A DNA stretch of 64,000 bases from Janthinobacterium sp. B9-8 (lineage in GTDB: Bacteria; Pseudomonadota; Gammaproteobacteria; Burkholderiales; Chitinibacteraceae). Positions 8,976-17,626 of the stretch are shown here, piece by piece. The stretch spans positions 2,173,740-2,237,739 of the forward strand of contig NZ_CP014222.1 in NCBI RefSeq assembly GCF_000969645.2. Reading direction: 5' to 3'. The first letter of the stretch is position 1. Each line of letters begins with the position of its first letter. The notes beneath the pieces are model-generated. The model ran no database searches. It saw only the letters and a list, made by a program, of their open reading frames with translations, and had not been told where the DNA came from. A program made the translations under genes and the position numbers.

Positions 8976-9833
8976 TTACGCAAGCTGGCGACGTAATTGC
9001 TCGGCCACTTGCGCTAATTTGTTAGCATATTGCGGATCGGTAGCATAGCCGCCCGATTGCAAGGCTTTGGCATAGCCCTGCGCATTCGCCCCTTGCCCTA
9101 CAGCATCACTATAGCGGCGCTTAATCAGGCTGGCATAATCATGAAAAGCATCGGCATAAGAATCATAAACACGGAAAGTCTCTACCCGTTTTTGTGCCTG
9201 CCCACCCACAAACTCTGTTGTCACAATATCTGTGGTTTTGCCCTTCCAGTCTTTGGTAGCTTTAATGCCAAATAAGTTATGGCTATCGCTCCCGGCAGCA
9301 TCTTTGATCGGCTTTTTACCCCAGCCCGATTCTAAAGCGGCGTGTGCCACAAGCACATGCGGTGACACGCCCAGCGATGCCGCAGCACCTTCTGCATTAG
9401 CCGCCAATTTAGAAGCAAAAGAATCACCGCTTAAAACGGCACCTTTTGCCGAAACTTCGGCGGCTTTTGCCGCAGGCAAACTGTTATGAAATGAAGGCGA
9501 AGATTTTTGATAGAGCGAAGGATCACGCTGCAATTCAATTTGCCGCACAATCGACTCAGCAAAGCCAACCCCACCCTGCTTAGACCACATTTGAGAAAGC
9601 TGCTGATCATGCATGCCACGGAACATATTGGCCGTACCTGATTCCATCTCATCGTATTGAGGTGTGGCTTCCCGCATAGATTTAAGCATCTGATTAGTCA
9701 GCAATGCTTCAAACTCACGCGCTACCGCCAGTGCAGCCTTGCCTGGATCTTGACGAGCCAGCTGGCGCAGGCTGTCTACACCGCGCACATCAATGGCAAG
9801 CTCATTACTGGATGGGGTAGCAGAGGAGGTCAT
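8976..9833 (-). CDS. flgJ: Flagellar rod cap and peptidoglycan hydrolase FlgJ
   Basis: FlgJ is dual-function. The N-terminal rod-cap half (about residues 20-105) has AREFEALLTNQMLKSMREATP, and the C-terminal half (about 150-285) is a glucosaminidase domain with LVAHAALESGWGKK, whose Glu is catalytic; it opens the cell wall for the rod. Length 285 is near the usual 310. The start is odd: no Shine-Dalgarno precedes the ATG at 9833, and a 7-bp hairpin (9844-9862) and the heptamer repeat lie just upstream. Confidence 0.96.
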   Translation of the reverse strand: MTSSATPSSNELAIDVRGVDSLRQLARQDPGKAALAVAREFEALLTNQMLKSMREATPQYDEMESGTANMFRGMHDQQLSQMWSKQGGVGFAESIVRQIELQRDPSLYQKSSPSFHNSLPAAKAAEVSAKGAVLSGDSFASKLAANAEGAAASLGVSPHVLVAHAALESGWGKKPIKDAAGSDSHNLFGIKATKDWKGKTTDIVTTEFVGGQAQKRVETFRVYDSYADAFHDYASLIKRRYSDAVGQGANAQGYAKALQSGGYATDPQYANKLAQVAEQLRRQLA

Positions 9834-9843
9834 ACGGGACCGC

Positions 9844-9862
9844 GCTTAATAAAAGATTAAGC
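9844..9862 (-). other. Small hairpin before the flgJ start
   Basis: GCTTAAT / ATTAAGC arms with an AAAAG loop, ending 11 nt before the flgJ ATG, where a ribosome site would be expected. It may affect FlgJ translation. Confidence 0.4.
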
Positions 9863-9891
9863 AGATATGAAGCAATAACTATGCCGGAGTC

Positions 9892-9944
9892 GGGAGTTGG
9901 GAGTTGGGAGTTGGGAGTTGGGAGTTGGGAGTTGGGAGTTGGGA
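9892..9944. repeat. (GGGAGTT)7 heptanucleotide tandem repeat between flgI and flgJ
   Basis: Seven perfect copies of GGGAGTT plus a partial GGGA, flanked by unique sequence, within the flg operon. The plus strand has eight GGG runs spaced by 4 nt, a textbook G-quadruplex pattern; the transcript carries the AACTCCC complement. Such short arrays change copy number by slippage. Confidence 0.95.
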
Positions 9945-9958
9945 AAGTGTAATTCAAT

Positions 9959-9991
9959 GCATTCCTCAATCAAGTAGTGATTAAGGAATGC
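9959..9991 (-). other. 14-bp hairpin after flgI
   Basis: GCATTCCTCAATCA pairs with TGATTAAGGAATGC across a 5-nt loop with one mismatch, 10 bp past the flgI stop. No T-run follows on the transcribed strand, so it is more likely an mRNA 3'-end stabiliser or processing element than a simple terminator. Confidence 0.5.
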
Positions 9992-10001
9992 TCATCAGCT
10001 A

Positions 10002-11093
10002 TCAAATCACTTCCAGCTCTGCTTTTAAAGCGCCGGAAGCTTTCATGGCCTGTAAAATCGCCAATAAATCCTGCGGCGTTGCCCCTACCGCATTCAGCGC
10101 CCGCACCACATCGCGCAAAGTACTGGATTTTGGCAATCGCACGATAGGCCCTTTATCAGACTGAATCTGAATATCGGCGTTTTGCACTTTAGTGGTTTTA
10201 CCGCCAGCCAAAGGATTAGGCTGCACCACCGTATTTTCTGCCGTAATGGTCACAGTTAAATTGCCATGCGCAATGGCGCAGCTATCCAGCTTAACCGCCT
10301 GATTCATCACAATCGAGCCCGTGCGCGCATTGATAATCACCTTAGGGCTGGATTCTGCGGGGGTGACATCGATGTTTTCTAGGCGTGATAAAAACGCCAC
10401 ACGTAAATTATTATCCTGCGGTGCACGCACTTGAATCACTCGCCCATCCAAAGCCACAGCCGTGCTTGGATACTGCGCATTCACCGCATTCACCACGCGA
10501 TTGGCGGTCGTAAAATCGGTCGTCAGTAGCTCAAGCTGAATAAACTCGCCATTGCCTAATAAAGTAGGCACTGATTTTTCAACTGTCGCCCCCGATGGAA
10601 TACGTCCTGTTGCCAGCTGGTTAACCTGGGTGCTTGATCCACCCGCCGATGCGCCCGCTCCAGCCACAATAATATTTCCCTGTGCCATGGCGTAAATTTG
10701 CCCGTCGGCCCCTTTCAGCGGCGCCATCAGAAGTGTTCCGCCGCGCAAAGACTTGGCATTACCAATCGAGGAGATCGTCACATCCAAGGGCTGACCCGGC
10801 CTTGCAAAAGCAGGCAAAGTGGAGGTAACGGTCACCGCTGCCACGTTTTTTAACTGTAAATTGCCACCGCTAGGCACTTGAATCCCCAGATTGGTCAGCA
10901 TATTCACCACCGACTGCACGGTGAACGGCGTTTGCGTGGTTTGATCGCCACTGCCATCCAGACCTACCACGAGGCCATAGCCCACCAACTGGTTATTACG
11001 CACGCCTGCAACCGATGCCAGCTCTTTAAGCTTTTCAGCATGAGCAGGTACAAGCGTAAATAAAAAACAGCAGATCAGGGCAAAACGAGACAT
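10002..11093 (-). CDS. flgI: Flagellar P-ring protein FlgI
   Basis: FlgI forms the periplasmic P ring around the rod. A Sec signal peptide (MSRFALICCFLFTLVPAHAEK) is followed by the family start LKELASVAGVRNNQLVGYGLVVGLDGSGDQT, and the C-terminus has PQDLLAILQAMKASGALKAELEVI. Mature length is normal. I use the ATG at 11093 because an AGG sits 8 nt upstream; a GTG two codons earlier is the alternative. It lies between flgH (52 bp) and flgJ (168 bp). Confidence 0.97.
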   Translation of the reverse strand: MSRFALICCFLFTLVPAHAEKLKELASVAGVRNNQLVGYGLVVGLDGSGDQTTQTPFTVQSVVNMLTNLGIQVPSGGNLQLKNVAAVTVTSTLPAFARPGQPLDVTISSIGNAKSLRGGTLLMAPLKGADGQIYAMAQGNIIVAGAGASAGGSSTQVNQLATGRIPSGATVEKSVPTLLGNGEFIQLELLTTDFTTANRVVNAVNAQYPSTAVALDGRVIQVRAPQDNNLRVAFLSRLENIDVTPAESSPKVIINARTGSIVMNQAVKLDSCAIAHGNLTVTITAENTVVQPNPLAGGKTTKVQNADIQIQSDKGPIVRLPKSSTLRDVVRALNAVGATPQDLLAILQAMKASGALKAELEVI

Positions 11094-11144
11094 ACACACA
11101 ACCTATTTAAAGCAACCAAACATGAAAGAAGTATCACTAATCAA

Positions 11145-11828
11145 TTAAAACGGCATCACATTTAAGAAAAACCGCTGCAGCCAGCCTATGGTATTGGCGT
11201 CGGCCATAGAGCCAACTCCCAATTGCTCGATACGTGCATCCGCTACTTTATTAGATGAAATGGTATTGCCAGCCTTGATGTCAAGCGGGTTAATCACGCC
11301 TGTAAAGCGTAGCGTATTAATTTGATTATTCACTGCAACTTGTTTTTCACCACCCACAATCAAATTGCCATTTGCCAGCAAATCAACCACCGTCACTGAA
11401 ATCGTGCCTTTAAACGTATTAGTGCTATTAGTCGCGCCCTTCCCTTCAAATTTATTCGTTCCTGCCAACTTGACCGCAGCATCACCCTCACGCGCAAAAT
11501 ATTTTTCAATATCGAAAGGCAACAGGGGAATATTGCCCTGGGTGCTGTAATCAAGCGATCCCGCTTTATTACTGCTGCTATTGGAGGTATTGACGGCAGA
11601 GAGGTTTTCTTCGATGGTGATATTGAGCAAATCACCGATATTGCGGGCCACTCTTTCTTCAAACAATAATCGTGAGCTATTAGGCTGAAAAATAGAGCCA
11701 TTATTGATGCTGGCCACTACCGGCTGGGCAGGCCTTGCCGTAGTCGGCTGAGTAATCACTGAGGGTGGCGTAGTACAAGCGGCAAGCAACACGGCAATCA
11801 TTGCCGCAACGGCAAGACGAGCAATCAT
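11145..11828 (-). CDS. flgH: Flagellar L-ring lipoprotein FlgH
   Basis: The 227-residue protein starts MIARLAVAAMIAVLLAAC, a lipoprotein signal with cleavage before Cys18. The conserved body includes GSIFQPNSSRLLFEERVARNIGDLLNITIEE and RFTGVINPLDIKAGNTISSNKVADARIE. It builds the outer-membrane L ring. The frame is open upstream, but AAGGA and the lipobox fix the start at 11828, 16 bp after flgG. Confidence 0.96.
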   Translation of the reverse strand: MIARLAVAAMIAVLLAACTTPPSVITQPTTARPAQPVVASINNGSIFQPNSSRLLFEERVARNIGDLLNITIEENLSAVNTSNSSSNKAGSLDYSTQGNIPLLPFDIEKYFAREGDAAVKLAGTNKFEGKGATNSTNTFKGTISVTVVDLLANGNLIVGGEKQVAVNNQINTLRFTGVINPLDIKAGNTISSNKVADARIEQLGVGSMADANTIGWLQRFFLNVMPF

Positions 11829-11844
11829 TTCAATCCTTTTAAAA

Positions 11845-12630
11845 CTAAAGCTGCGTAAGTTTTTGCAGCATTTCATCAGATGTTTTAATCGCCTTCGAGT
11901 TAATCTCAAAAGAGCGCTGAGCCTGAATCATATTAATCAGCTCTTCAGTCACATTCACGTTCGACGTTTCTACATAGCCCTGATTAAGCGCGCCCAAGCC
12001 ATTAGTGCCCGGCGTACCGACCGTTGGCGCACCCGAGGCGGTGGTTTCCATATACAAATTTTCCCCAACCGATTGCAAGCCGGGCGGGTTAATAAAAGTA
12101 GCCAGCTGAATATTGCCCAGCTGCACTGGGGCCGCGCCATCATTATTCACAATGGCTGTAACCGTACCATCTTTAGCGATCGTCAACTTAGTCGTGCCGG
12201 TTGGCACTTGCAAAGCAGGCTGCAAAGCATAGCCACTGGATGTCACCACCGCGCCCTGGCTATCTACTTGAAAAGAGCCATCGCGGGTATAGGCCGTTGT
12301 GCCATCGGGCATGGAAATCTGCAAAAAACCCTGGCCATTAATCGCCACATCCAACGTGCCGTCAGTCAGCTGCAAATTACCCTGCATATGAATACGCGCA
12401 GTTGCCACTGGCCGCACCCCGGTTCCTAACTGCAAGCCAGTAGGCTGCTGGGTTTGCGCGCTGGTCGAGCCGCCGGGTTGGCGTAAATTCTGGTAAAGCA
12501 AATCTTCAAACACCGCACGTTCGCGCTTATAGCCATTGGTGCTGACGTTGGCCAAGTTATGCGAGATAACATCGACATTCATCTGCATGGCATCCATGCC
12601 GGTTTTAGCAATCCACAGCGAGCGCATCAT
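11845..12630 (-). CDS. flgG: Flagellar distal rod protein FlgG
   Basis: The 261-residue protein carries the rod signature [35 protein letters not shown] and the C-terminal [31 protein letters not shown]. It forms the distal rod between FlgF and the hook. Two adjacent ATGs follow an AGGAAG site; either may start. Length equals the family norm (about 260). Confidence 0.97.
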   Translation of the reverse strand: MMRSLWIAKTGMDAMQMNVDVISHNLANVSTNGYKRERAVFEDLLYQNLRQPGGSTSAQTQQPTGLQLGTGVRPVATARIHMQGNLQLTDGTLDVAINGQGFLQISMPDGTTAYTRDGSFQVDSQGAVVTSSGYALQPALQVPTGTTKLTIAKDGTVTAIVNNDGAAPVQLGNIQLATFINPPGLQSVGENLYMETTASGAPTVGTPGTNGLGALNQGYVETSNVNVTEELINMIQAQRSFEINSKAIKTSDEMLQKLTQL

Positions 12631-12753
12631 GATGCGTACTTCCTATTATTTTTAGTTTGATATGCGATGGTGCGCACTAGGCAGCACCACGCTTTTTTTA
12701 ATCTGTGAAACACGCTGTTTAATAAATTTTTCTATGAGCGACTTGAAATCCAA

Positions 12754-13494
12754 TCAACCTGTCAGCGTTAATAGCTGCGAGGCACTTTTTGCATTTTGAT
12801 CGACGGTTTGCATCATTTTAATTTGCAAATCGTATTGGCGCTGCGCGCTAATCATTTGCACTAATTGATCTACCGGGTTCACATTACTCACTTCCAGTGA
12901 TTCTGAAGCAAGTTTTACGCCAACATCCGCCTGCGCCACTTCGCCATTTCTTTGGCGAAACAAACCATCACTGCCTTTTTCCAGCTCGCTTTCAACGGGG
13001 TTGACCAATTTTAGCCGGCCAATTTCTACTGCCTGAGCTGGGTTATCAAACGGTGCACCATTGATCGTGCCATCTTTTGCAATGGTAATACGCGTATTTT
13101 CTGGAATAGTCAGCGGGCCATTTTCACCCTGCACTACCAAGCCACTACGCGTTTTTAAGAGGCCTGCCGCATCAATTTCAAAGCCGCCATTGCGGGTATA
13201 AGCCTCCCCTGTTGGCGTTTGCACGGCCAGCCAGCCCTCGCCATTGACCGCCACATCTAAAGCACGGCCTGTTTGCTGCACAATACCGGGAGTAAAATCA
13301 GCGCCCGTAGTCTGCTCCACCACATAAGCACGGCTAGGTACACCTATGCCGCCAATCACCGGTACCGCACGGGCAGCGGTGAGCTCTGCCCTAAAACCCG
13401 GCGTGGCTACATTAGCTAAATTATTAGCGACAGACGCTTGCCTTAGCATAGTTTGCTTGGCACCCGTCATCGCTACATAGAACATTCGATCCAT
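12754..13494 (-). CDS. flgF: Flagellar proximal rod protein FlgF
   Basis: The 246-residue rod protein has MDRMFYVAMTGAKQTMLRQASVANNLANVATPGF at its N-terminus and NVNPVDQLVQMISAQRQYDLQIKMMQT at the C-terminus, both classic rod helices. The ribosome site is weak (AAGTGA). A copy of the GTAGGGCGGGT repeat separates it from flgE. Confidence 0.96.
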   Translation of the reverse strand: MDRMFYVAMTGAKQTMLRQASVANNLANVATPGFRAELTAARAVPVIGGIGVPSRAYVVEQTTGADFTPGIVQQTGRALDVAVNGEGWLAVQTPTGEAYTRNGGFEIDAAGLLKTRSGLVVQGENGPLTIPENTRITIAKDGTINGAPFDNPAQAVEIGRLKLVNPVESELEKGSDGLFRQRNGEVAQADVGVKLASESLEVSNVNPVDQLVQMISAQRQYDLQIKMMQTVDQNAKSASQLLTLTG

Positions 13495-13511
13495 TGATTT
13501 TCACTTTTCAT

Positions 13512-13547
13512 GTAAGGCGGCAAAAACGCGGGTTGCACCCGCCCTAC
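13512..13547. repeat. Dispersed GTAGGGCGGGT palindromic repeat, copy A
   Basis: On the minus strand it reads GTAGGGCGGGTGCAACCCGC, followed by GCCGCCTTAC. It is the same element as at 19243-19265 and 38062-38125. It sits between flgE and flgF inside the operon. Confidence 0.75.
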
Positions 13548-13553
13548 AAATTA

Positions 13554-14846
13554 TTAACGCAGATTTACAATCGTTTGCAAGATAGTGTCTTGTGCTTTAA
13601 TCGTTTGCGCATTGGCCTGATAAGTACGCTGTGCGGTAATCAAATTAACCAGCTCCCCGGTGAGATCAACGTTTGCATCTTCCACCGAAGCCGATTGCAA
13701 AGCCCCCAGATCACTAGTACCTGGATCATTGGTTCTGGGCTGGCCCGAGGTAAAGGTTTCTGCCCAACGATTGTCGCCTAAGTTTTGTAAACCCTGCACG
13801 TTTGCAAAGTTAGTTAAAGTGACTTGCCCTACCGACCTGGACTGACCATTTGAATACTTACCTTGCACAACGCCATCGCGGTTTACCGAAATGCCGGTCA
13901 AAGTACCATCAGGGTAACCATCTTGCTGAATAGAATTCACCCCAAAAGGGCTGCCATACTGGCTGGTACCATCCAGAGAAACGTGAAATGCAAAGGGTGT
14001 TGTTGCGCCAGAGGTCAGCACGGTTGAAAACGCTAAGGGCGTATTACTCACTAATTTACCATTCGAATCAAAAGTCACATCAGGGTAAGGCAAGCCAGCC
14101 ACATTAGGCACAGAAACCAGATCGCTATCAAAACGTGTACGCACTTCCCAAGTATTAGGTGCCGTCTTGGTAAAATACATGGTGAGATTGTGTTCAACAC
14201 CTTGCGAATCATAGACTTTTGCCGAAGTTGAATTCGTAAATGTCTTAGGATCTGCTGGATTAAGCGCCCCTACATAATTAGTGGCCAATGGGTTGGTTCT
14301 GTCTTTTGCTAACTGGCTGGCATCTAAATTCATACCCAGAGAAAGACCTGCACTTACACCGCCGCCTGCTACCTCAGTCCAGCCTGTGGTTTTAGCACCG
14401 ATATTGCCCACTGATAACTGCAAAGGAGAAGGTGTGCCACCTTTTTTCAAGGTATTGGCATCAATATCATAGGGCCAGCCAGTGAGCTTTTTACCGCTGG
14501 CACCTACGATATAGCCATCTTTATCCACTTGAAACTGGCCATTACGGGTGTAGCTCACCGAAATATCGTCAACCATGCGAAAAAAACCATTCCCTGTAAT
14601 CGCAATATCCAGCGGATTACTGGTTGAGGTGATATTCCCCTGGCCAAACTGTTGAGTGACCGCAGCAGTGCGCCCACCCATCCCGGTAATCGTCGAGGAG
14701 GTAGCGAAAGAATTAGCATACATATCAGCGAATTCACTTCGGGACTGTTTAAAACCAACAGTACTGGAGTTGGCAATATTATTACCAATTGCGTCCAGGC
14801 TCTTGGACGACACACTCAAACCACTCAAGCCCTGCTGGAAACCCAT
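13554..14846 (-). CDS. flgE: Flagellar hook protein FlgE
   Basis: At 430 residues this is the hook subunit: N-terminal MGFQQGLSGLSVSSKSLDAIGNNIANSSTVGFKQSR, D1/D2 beta-rich middle, and C-terminal VDLTGELVNLITAQRTYQANAQTIKAQDTILQTIVNLR. GAGGGTAAGG lies directly before the ATG. It follows flgD by 65 bp, in the standard order. Confidence 0.97.
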   Translation of the reverse strand: MGFQQGLSGLSVSSKSLDAIGNNIANSSTVGFKQSRSEFADMYANSFATSSTITGMGGRTAAVTQQFGQGNITSTSNPLDIAITGNGFFRMVDDISVSYTRNGQFQVDKDGYIVGASGKKLTGWPYDIDANTLKKGGTPSPLQLSVGNIGAKTTGWTEVAGGGVSAGLSLGMNLDASQLAKDRTNPLATNYVGALNPADPKTFTNSTSAKVYDSQGVEHNLTMYFTKTAPNTWEVRTRFDSDLVSVPNVAGLPYPDVTFDSNGKLVSNTPLAFSTVLTSGATTPFAFHVSLDGTSQYGSPFGVNSIQQDGYPDGTLTGISVNRDGVVQGKYSNGQSRSVGQVTLTNFANVQGLQNLGDNRWAETFTSGQPRTNDPGTSDLGALQSASVEDANVDLTGELVNLITAQRTYQANAQTIKAQDTILQTIVNLR

Positions 14847-14911
14847 AACCTTACCCTCAAATTGTTCTATTCCACGACTAACAGCCCGGCTGATTTAACA
14901 GCAAACTAGCG

Positions 14912-15583
14912 CTAGCGGATTTGTTTCACATCACCAAACGCCACTGTTGTCTGGTTGGATAGCATGACATTCACACCAGTTTTTGCCAGCTCAACGCTAC
15001 TTGCTGTTTGCCAGGTCAGGGTATTTAAAGCAATTTCCTTGCCATCTTGCACGCCGCGCGCAGAAATAAAATAATCGCCAGCTGGAGCCTTCTCACCGTT
15101 TTCTAACTTACCATCCCAAAGTACACCCGCAGCACCGGCAGCTTGTTGGGGCAACGTAAGGTTGTCTACCACAGCACCGTTTTTATCTGTGATCGTCACT
15201 TTAATATTGCTCACGCCCGCAGGCAGATCCACTCTGGCATCGGCCGATTTTGTGCCATCAAATTTCATTTGATTACCAACAGTCAGCACTTCTTTACCAA
15301 TCAAGGCCGCTGCTTGGAAGCTTTGCGCCGAAGCAAAACTCGCCATCATAGACTGCATGGTGGTATTGAGTTTTTCGATGCCGGTCACGCTGCTGATCTG
15401 CGCCATCTGGCTGGTGGTTGCTGCGTTATCCATCGGATTCATTGGATCCTGGCTCTGCAACTGCTTGACCAGCAACTTAAGAAAACGATCTTGCTGCTGA
15501 TCTGCAGCAGAGGCCTTGTTCTCTGTTTTTTTATTAATTGCCGAATAATCAGTCGTCGAATTAATCGTTGTGCGGGGAACCAT
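14912..15583 (-). CDS. flgD: Flagellar hook capping protein FlgD
   Basis: The scaffold cap needed for hook polymerisation, 223 residues. The conserved N-terminal element DRFLKLLVKQLQSQDPMNPMDNAATTSQMAQISSVTGIEKLN is followed by a FlgD Ig-like fold with AAGVLWDGKLENGEKAPAGDYF. It is removed when FlgK binds. It lies between flgC and flgE. Confidence 0.97.
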   Translation of the reverse strand: MVPRTTINSTTDYSAINKKTENKASAADQQQDRFLKLLVKQLQSQDPMNPMDNAATTSQMAQISSVTGIEKLNTTMQSMMASFASAQSFQAAALIGKEVLTVGNQMKFDGTKSADARVDLPAGVSNIKVTITDKNGAVVDNLTLPQQAAGAAGVLWDGKLENGEKAPAGDYFISARGVQDGKEIALNTLTWQTASSVELAKTGVNVMLSNQTTVAFGDVKQIR

Positions 15584-15604
15584 GATGCGTCTCCAGAGCG
15601 TTTA

Positions 15605-16018
15605 TCAAGACTGACCGAGCGCTAACGTGCGCAGCAGCAGGGTTTTGGCCGTATTCATCACATCGGCATTGGTTTGATACGAGCGTGACGCTGAAATCAT
15701 ATTAGCCATTTCTTCAACCACGCTCACATTAGGCATCGCTACATAGCCATTGGTATCGGCCAGCACATTTTTAGGGTCATAAACAAGCTTAGGCGGTGAT
15801 TGATCTTCGATCACGTCGCTTACCTGCACGCCCACTGCCCCTTTTCCGCCGCCTGCAATCGGAGCCGATTGAAACACCACCTGCTTGGCACGATAAGGCT
15901 GGCCATTTGAGCTGGTAATCGATTCTGCATTAGCCAAATTAGACGCCACCGTATTCAAACGCGTGGTTTGCGCATGCATTGCAGAAGAAGCAATATCAAA
16001 CACCCTAAACATCGACAT
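15605..16018 (-). CDS. flgC: Flagellar proximal rod protein FlgC
   Basis: The 137-residue rod protein has [33 protein letters not shown] and the C-terminal [32 protein letters not shown]. Standard length; 11 bp after flgB. Confidence 0.97.
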   Translation of the reverse strand: MSMFRVFDIASSAMHAQTTRLNTVASNLANAESITSSNGQPYRAKQVVFQSAPIAGGGKGAVGVQVSDVIEDQSPPKLVYDPKNVLADTNGYVAMPNVSVVEEMANMISASRSYQTNADVMNTAKTLLLRTLALGQS

Positions 16019-16029
16019 GATTTAATCCT

Positions 16030-16434
16030 TTATTGGCCCGTTAGCGCAGTGCGCATGCCTTCAATCCGCTTTTGCATAAACGTAACCCCAGCCTGATAAC
16101 GAATGGCATTATCGGAAAACGCGGCCATTTCTGCATTCATATCCACCGTATTGCCATCAATACCTGATTGTCTTGGATTACGGTAAAGCAAAGCTCTTGA
16201 TAAGGGATCAACGCTGTCTTTAGGCTGCAAATGACGCGGATCCGTACTTTGTAAGGGCTTAACTGGATTTTTTTGCAGGGCGGCTTCAAACGATTTTTTA
16301 AAATCAAAATCGCGCGCCTTGTAGCCTGGCGTATCGTTATTAGCGATATTTGAAGCCAAAACTTCCTGCCGCTGGCTGCGCAGCGACAACGCCGTTGCTT
16401 GCGGGCGGAAGTAATCGTCCAAACGTCCTAACAT
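16030..16434 (-). CDS. flgB: Flagellar proximal rod protein FlgB
   Basis: First gene of the operon, 134 residues. MLGRLDDYFRPQATALSLRSQRQEVLASNIANNDTPGYKARDFDF is the family N-terminus and GNTVDMNAEMAAFSDNAIRYQAGVTFM the C-terminal part. The ATG at 16434 has AAGGAG 8 nt upstream; the open frame runs 11 codons further but lacks a ribosome site. flgA, flgM and flgN, often next to flgB, are absent; a vgrG relic sits there instead. Confidence 0.96.
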   Translation of the reverse strand: MLGRLDDYFRPQATALSLRSQRQEVLASNIANNDTPGYKARDFDFKKSFEAALQKNPVKPLQSTDPRHLQPKDSVDPLSRALLYRNPRQSGIDGNTVDMNAEMAAFSDNAIRYQAGVTFMQKRIEGMRTALTGQ

Positions 16435-16489
16435 AGCCAAACTCCTTATTTGATCCCAGCCACACAATACGCGGCTTCACACTATCTGT

Positions 16490-16507
16490 AAGCAGGAAGC
16501 GTGCCAA
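16490..16507 (-). promoter_or_regulatory. Sigma-54 promoter of the flgBCDEFGHIJ operon
   Basis: The minus strand reads TTGGCACGCTTCCTGCTT. The invariant GG and GC are 12 bp apart, as sigma-54 needs, with TGGCACG perfect. It would start transcription near 16480, giving a leader of about 46 nt to flgB. Confidence 0.85.
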
Positions 16508-16510
16508 GCA

Positions 16511-16535
16511 AAAAGCCCGCATTCAGCGGGCTTCA
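16511..16535 (-). terminator. Intrinsic terminator upstream of flgB
   Basis: AAGCCCGC / GCGGGCTT stem, 5-nt loop, followed on the minus strand by TTTTGCTT. It insulates the flg promoter from transcription of the vgrG relic and overlaps the edge of the sigma-54 site. Confidence 0.8.
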
Positions 16536-16641
16536 GAAGGAAATCAGGCAAGGCTTCGGCAATTATTGCCGCCTTATAATGCAACATCAGTAAAAAAACA
16601 CGCGCAGACAATAACCCGAAAAAACGTTTACTTCTTATTTT

Positions 16642-17055
16642 TCACCTATTACTGCAGCATGCCGCTGCCGCTCGGCACTCATGCCAACAGCATTGGCACG
16701 TAAAGCCTCTCCATAGCTCTGAGCACTTATTTACCCTTGTTGATAGCGCTGAGCCTAAAAGTTGCGCCTGACGAATCACCCCGCAGCGCTCAATGGCGCC
16801 GCCATTGGCATTGGCCACAGGTAAAACAATCGGCAGACCAAGCAGTGATTTAAGCTCTAAAGCTCTAAAGCACCATCGGGTGACAAGCAATCGATCTGAT
16901 AACGGTAAGCCTGATTAATCCCCTCGCTGCCCGTCACACGCTGAGGCAAAAGCTGCTCGCCCCAAGCTGCACCATCACCTAATTAGAAGAGAAACAAGAC
17001 GCTGATCTTGATTAAAAGCGGCTGCGAATGAGGCGAGCAAATCTGTGGTGCTCAT
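16642..17055 (-). pseudogene. Degraded 5' fragment of a vgrG (type VI secretion spike) gene
   Basis: From an ATG at 17055 the minus strand encodes MSTTDLLASFAAAFNQDQR, then after a frame change LGDGAAWGEQLLPQRVTGSEG and YRYQIDCLSPDGALEL, then after a second change KSLLGLPIVLPVANANGG and ERCGVIRQAQLLGS. In order these match the N-terminal domain of VgrG proteins. The second frameshift is an exact 8-bp tandem duplication (AAGCTCTA, 16852-16867). After QLLGS the homology stops; the remaining 100 bp reads in another frame as a plausible foreign tail (SAQSYGEALRANAVGMSAER), suggesting an internal deletion. A full VgrG exceeds 600 residues, so most is gone. Confidence 0.8.
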
Positions 17056-17260
17056 AGCAACAACCCACTGATGGCTGAAACCACAACATTACACCACGCT
17101 TTGCGCTTACGCACTCCATGATTATACATAGCATGGCGATATGTAAGTTAAACCACTTACCCATATTTCGGTAATGGGTAATTGCATACCGCAGCGACAA
17201 AAGGCGACCGGGCACCAGCAGCGATCCAGCACTCTTAATTGGAGCAGTTACACACGTCTT

Positions 17261-17584
17261 TTAGTGCGTCTTTCTATTCGGGCAGGCATCACACACTTTC
17301 GTACACTCTATTTTATCGAGCGATTGACTCAAAGCACAGACAGAGCGTCGGCAAGCGACAAAACGCACGTTTTCTTCATGAGCCAGATCGCGATAGGCGC
17401 GCATCACATTGTGGCTTAAAAAATCAGTAAACAAAATCAGTAGATCAGCGCCTTTTAAGCTGGCTGGTTTACGCTGATGTGCTGCATTACGGCCTGAAAC
17501 GTGTTTATGCACCTTAATGCCATAGCTCGATAAAAGATCAGGAATATTGCCCAGTACATCTGCGCCAACCAAATATGCATTCAT
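17261..17584 (-). CDS. DUF2325 domain protein, probably Fur-regulated
   Basis: This 107-residue protein (MNAYLVGADVLGNIPDLLSSYGIKVHKHVSGR) has the DUF2325 layout: a Rossmann-like start, KGADLLILFTDFLSHNVMRAYRDLA in the middle, then VRFVACRRSVCALSQSL and a C-terminal VCDACPNR Cys pair. The function is unknown. AGGG lies 9 nt before the ATG. A perfect Fur-type dyad at 17627-17643, 43 bp upstream, points to iron control. The 5' leader also holds an imperfect inverted repeat (about 17595-17626). Confidence 0.8.
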   Translation of the reverse strand: MNAYLVGADVLGNIPDLLSSYGIKVHKHVSGRNAAHQRKPASLKGADLLILFTDFLSHNVMRAYRDLAHEENVRFVACRRSVCALSQSLDKIECTKVCDACPNRKTH

Positions 17585-17626
17585 GATTAATACCCTAGGT
17601 GAGTGAATAAATTCATTCTCCTATAG

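Noticed and set aside
9892..9944. CRISPR array
   Set aside because: Seven contiguous 7-bp units with no spacers; it is a simple tandem repeat.
11094..11099. GTG as the flgI start
   Set aside because: The ATG at 11093 has a better-placed AGG; the GTG is kept only as an alternative.
16642..16890. Intact small gene of 82 codons
   Set aside because: Only its middle matches VgrG, out of frame with the rest; it is part of the degraded vgrG fragment.
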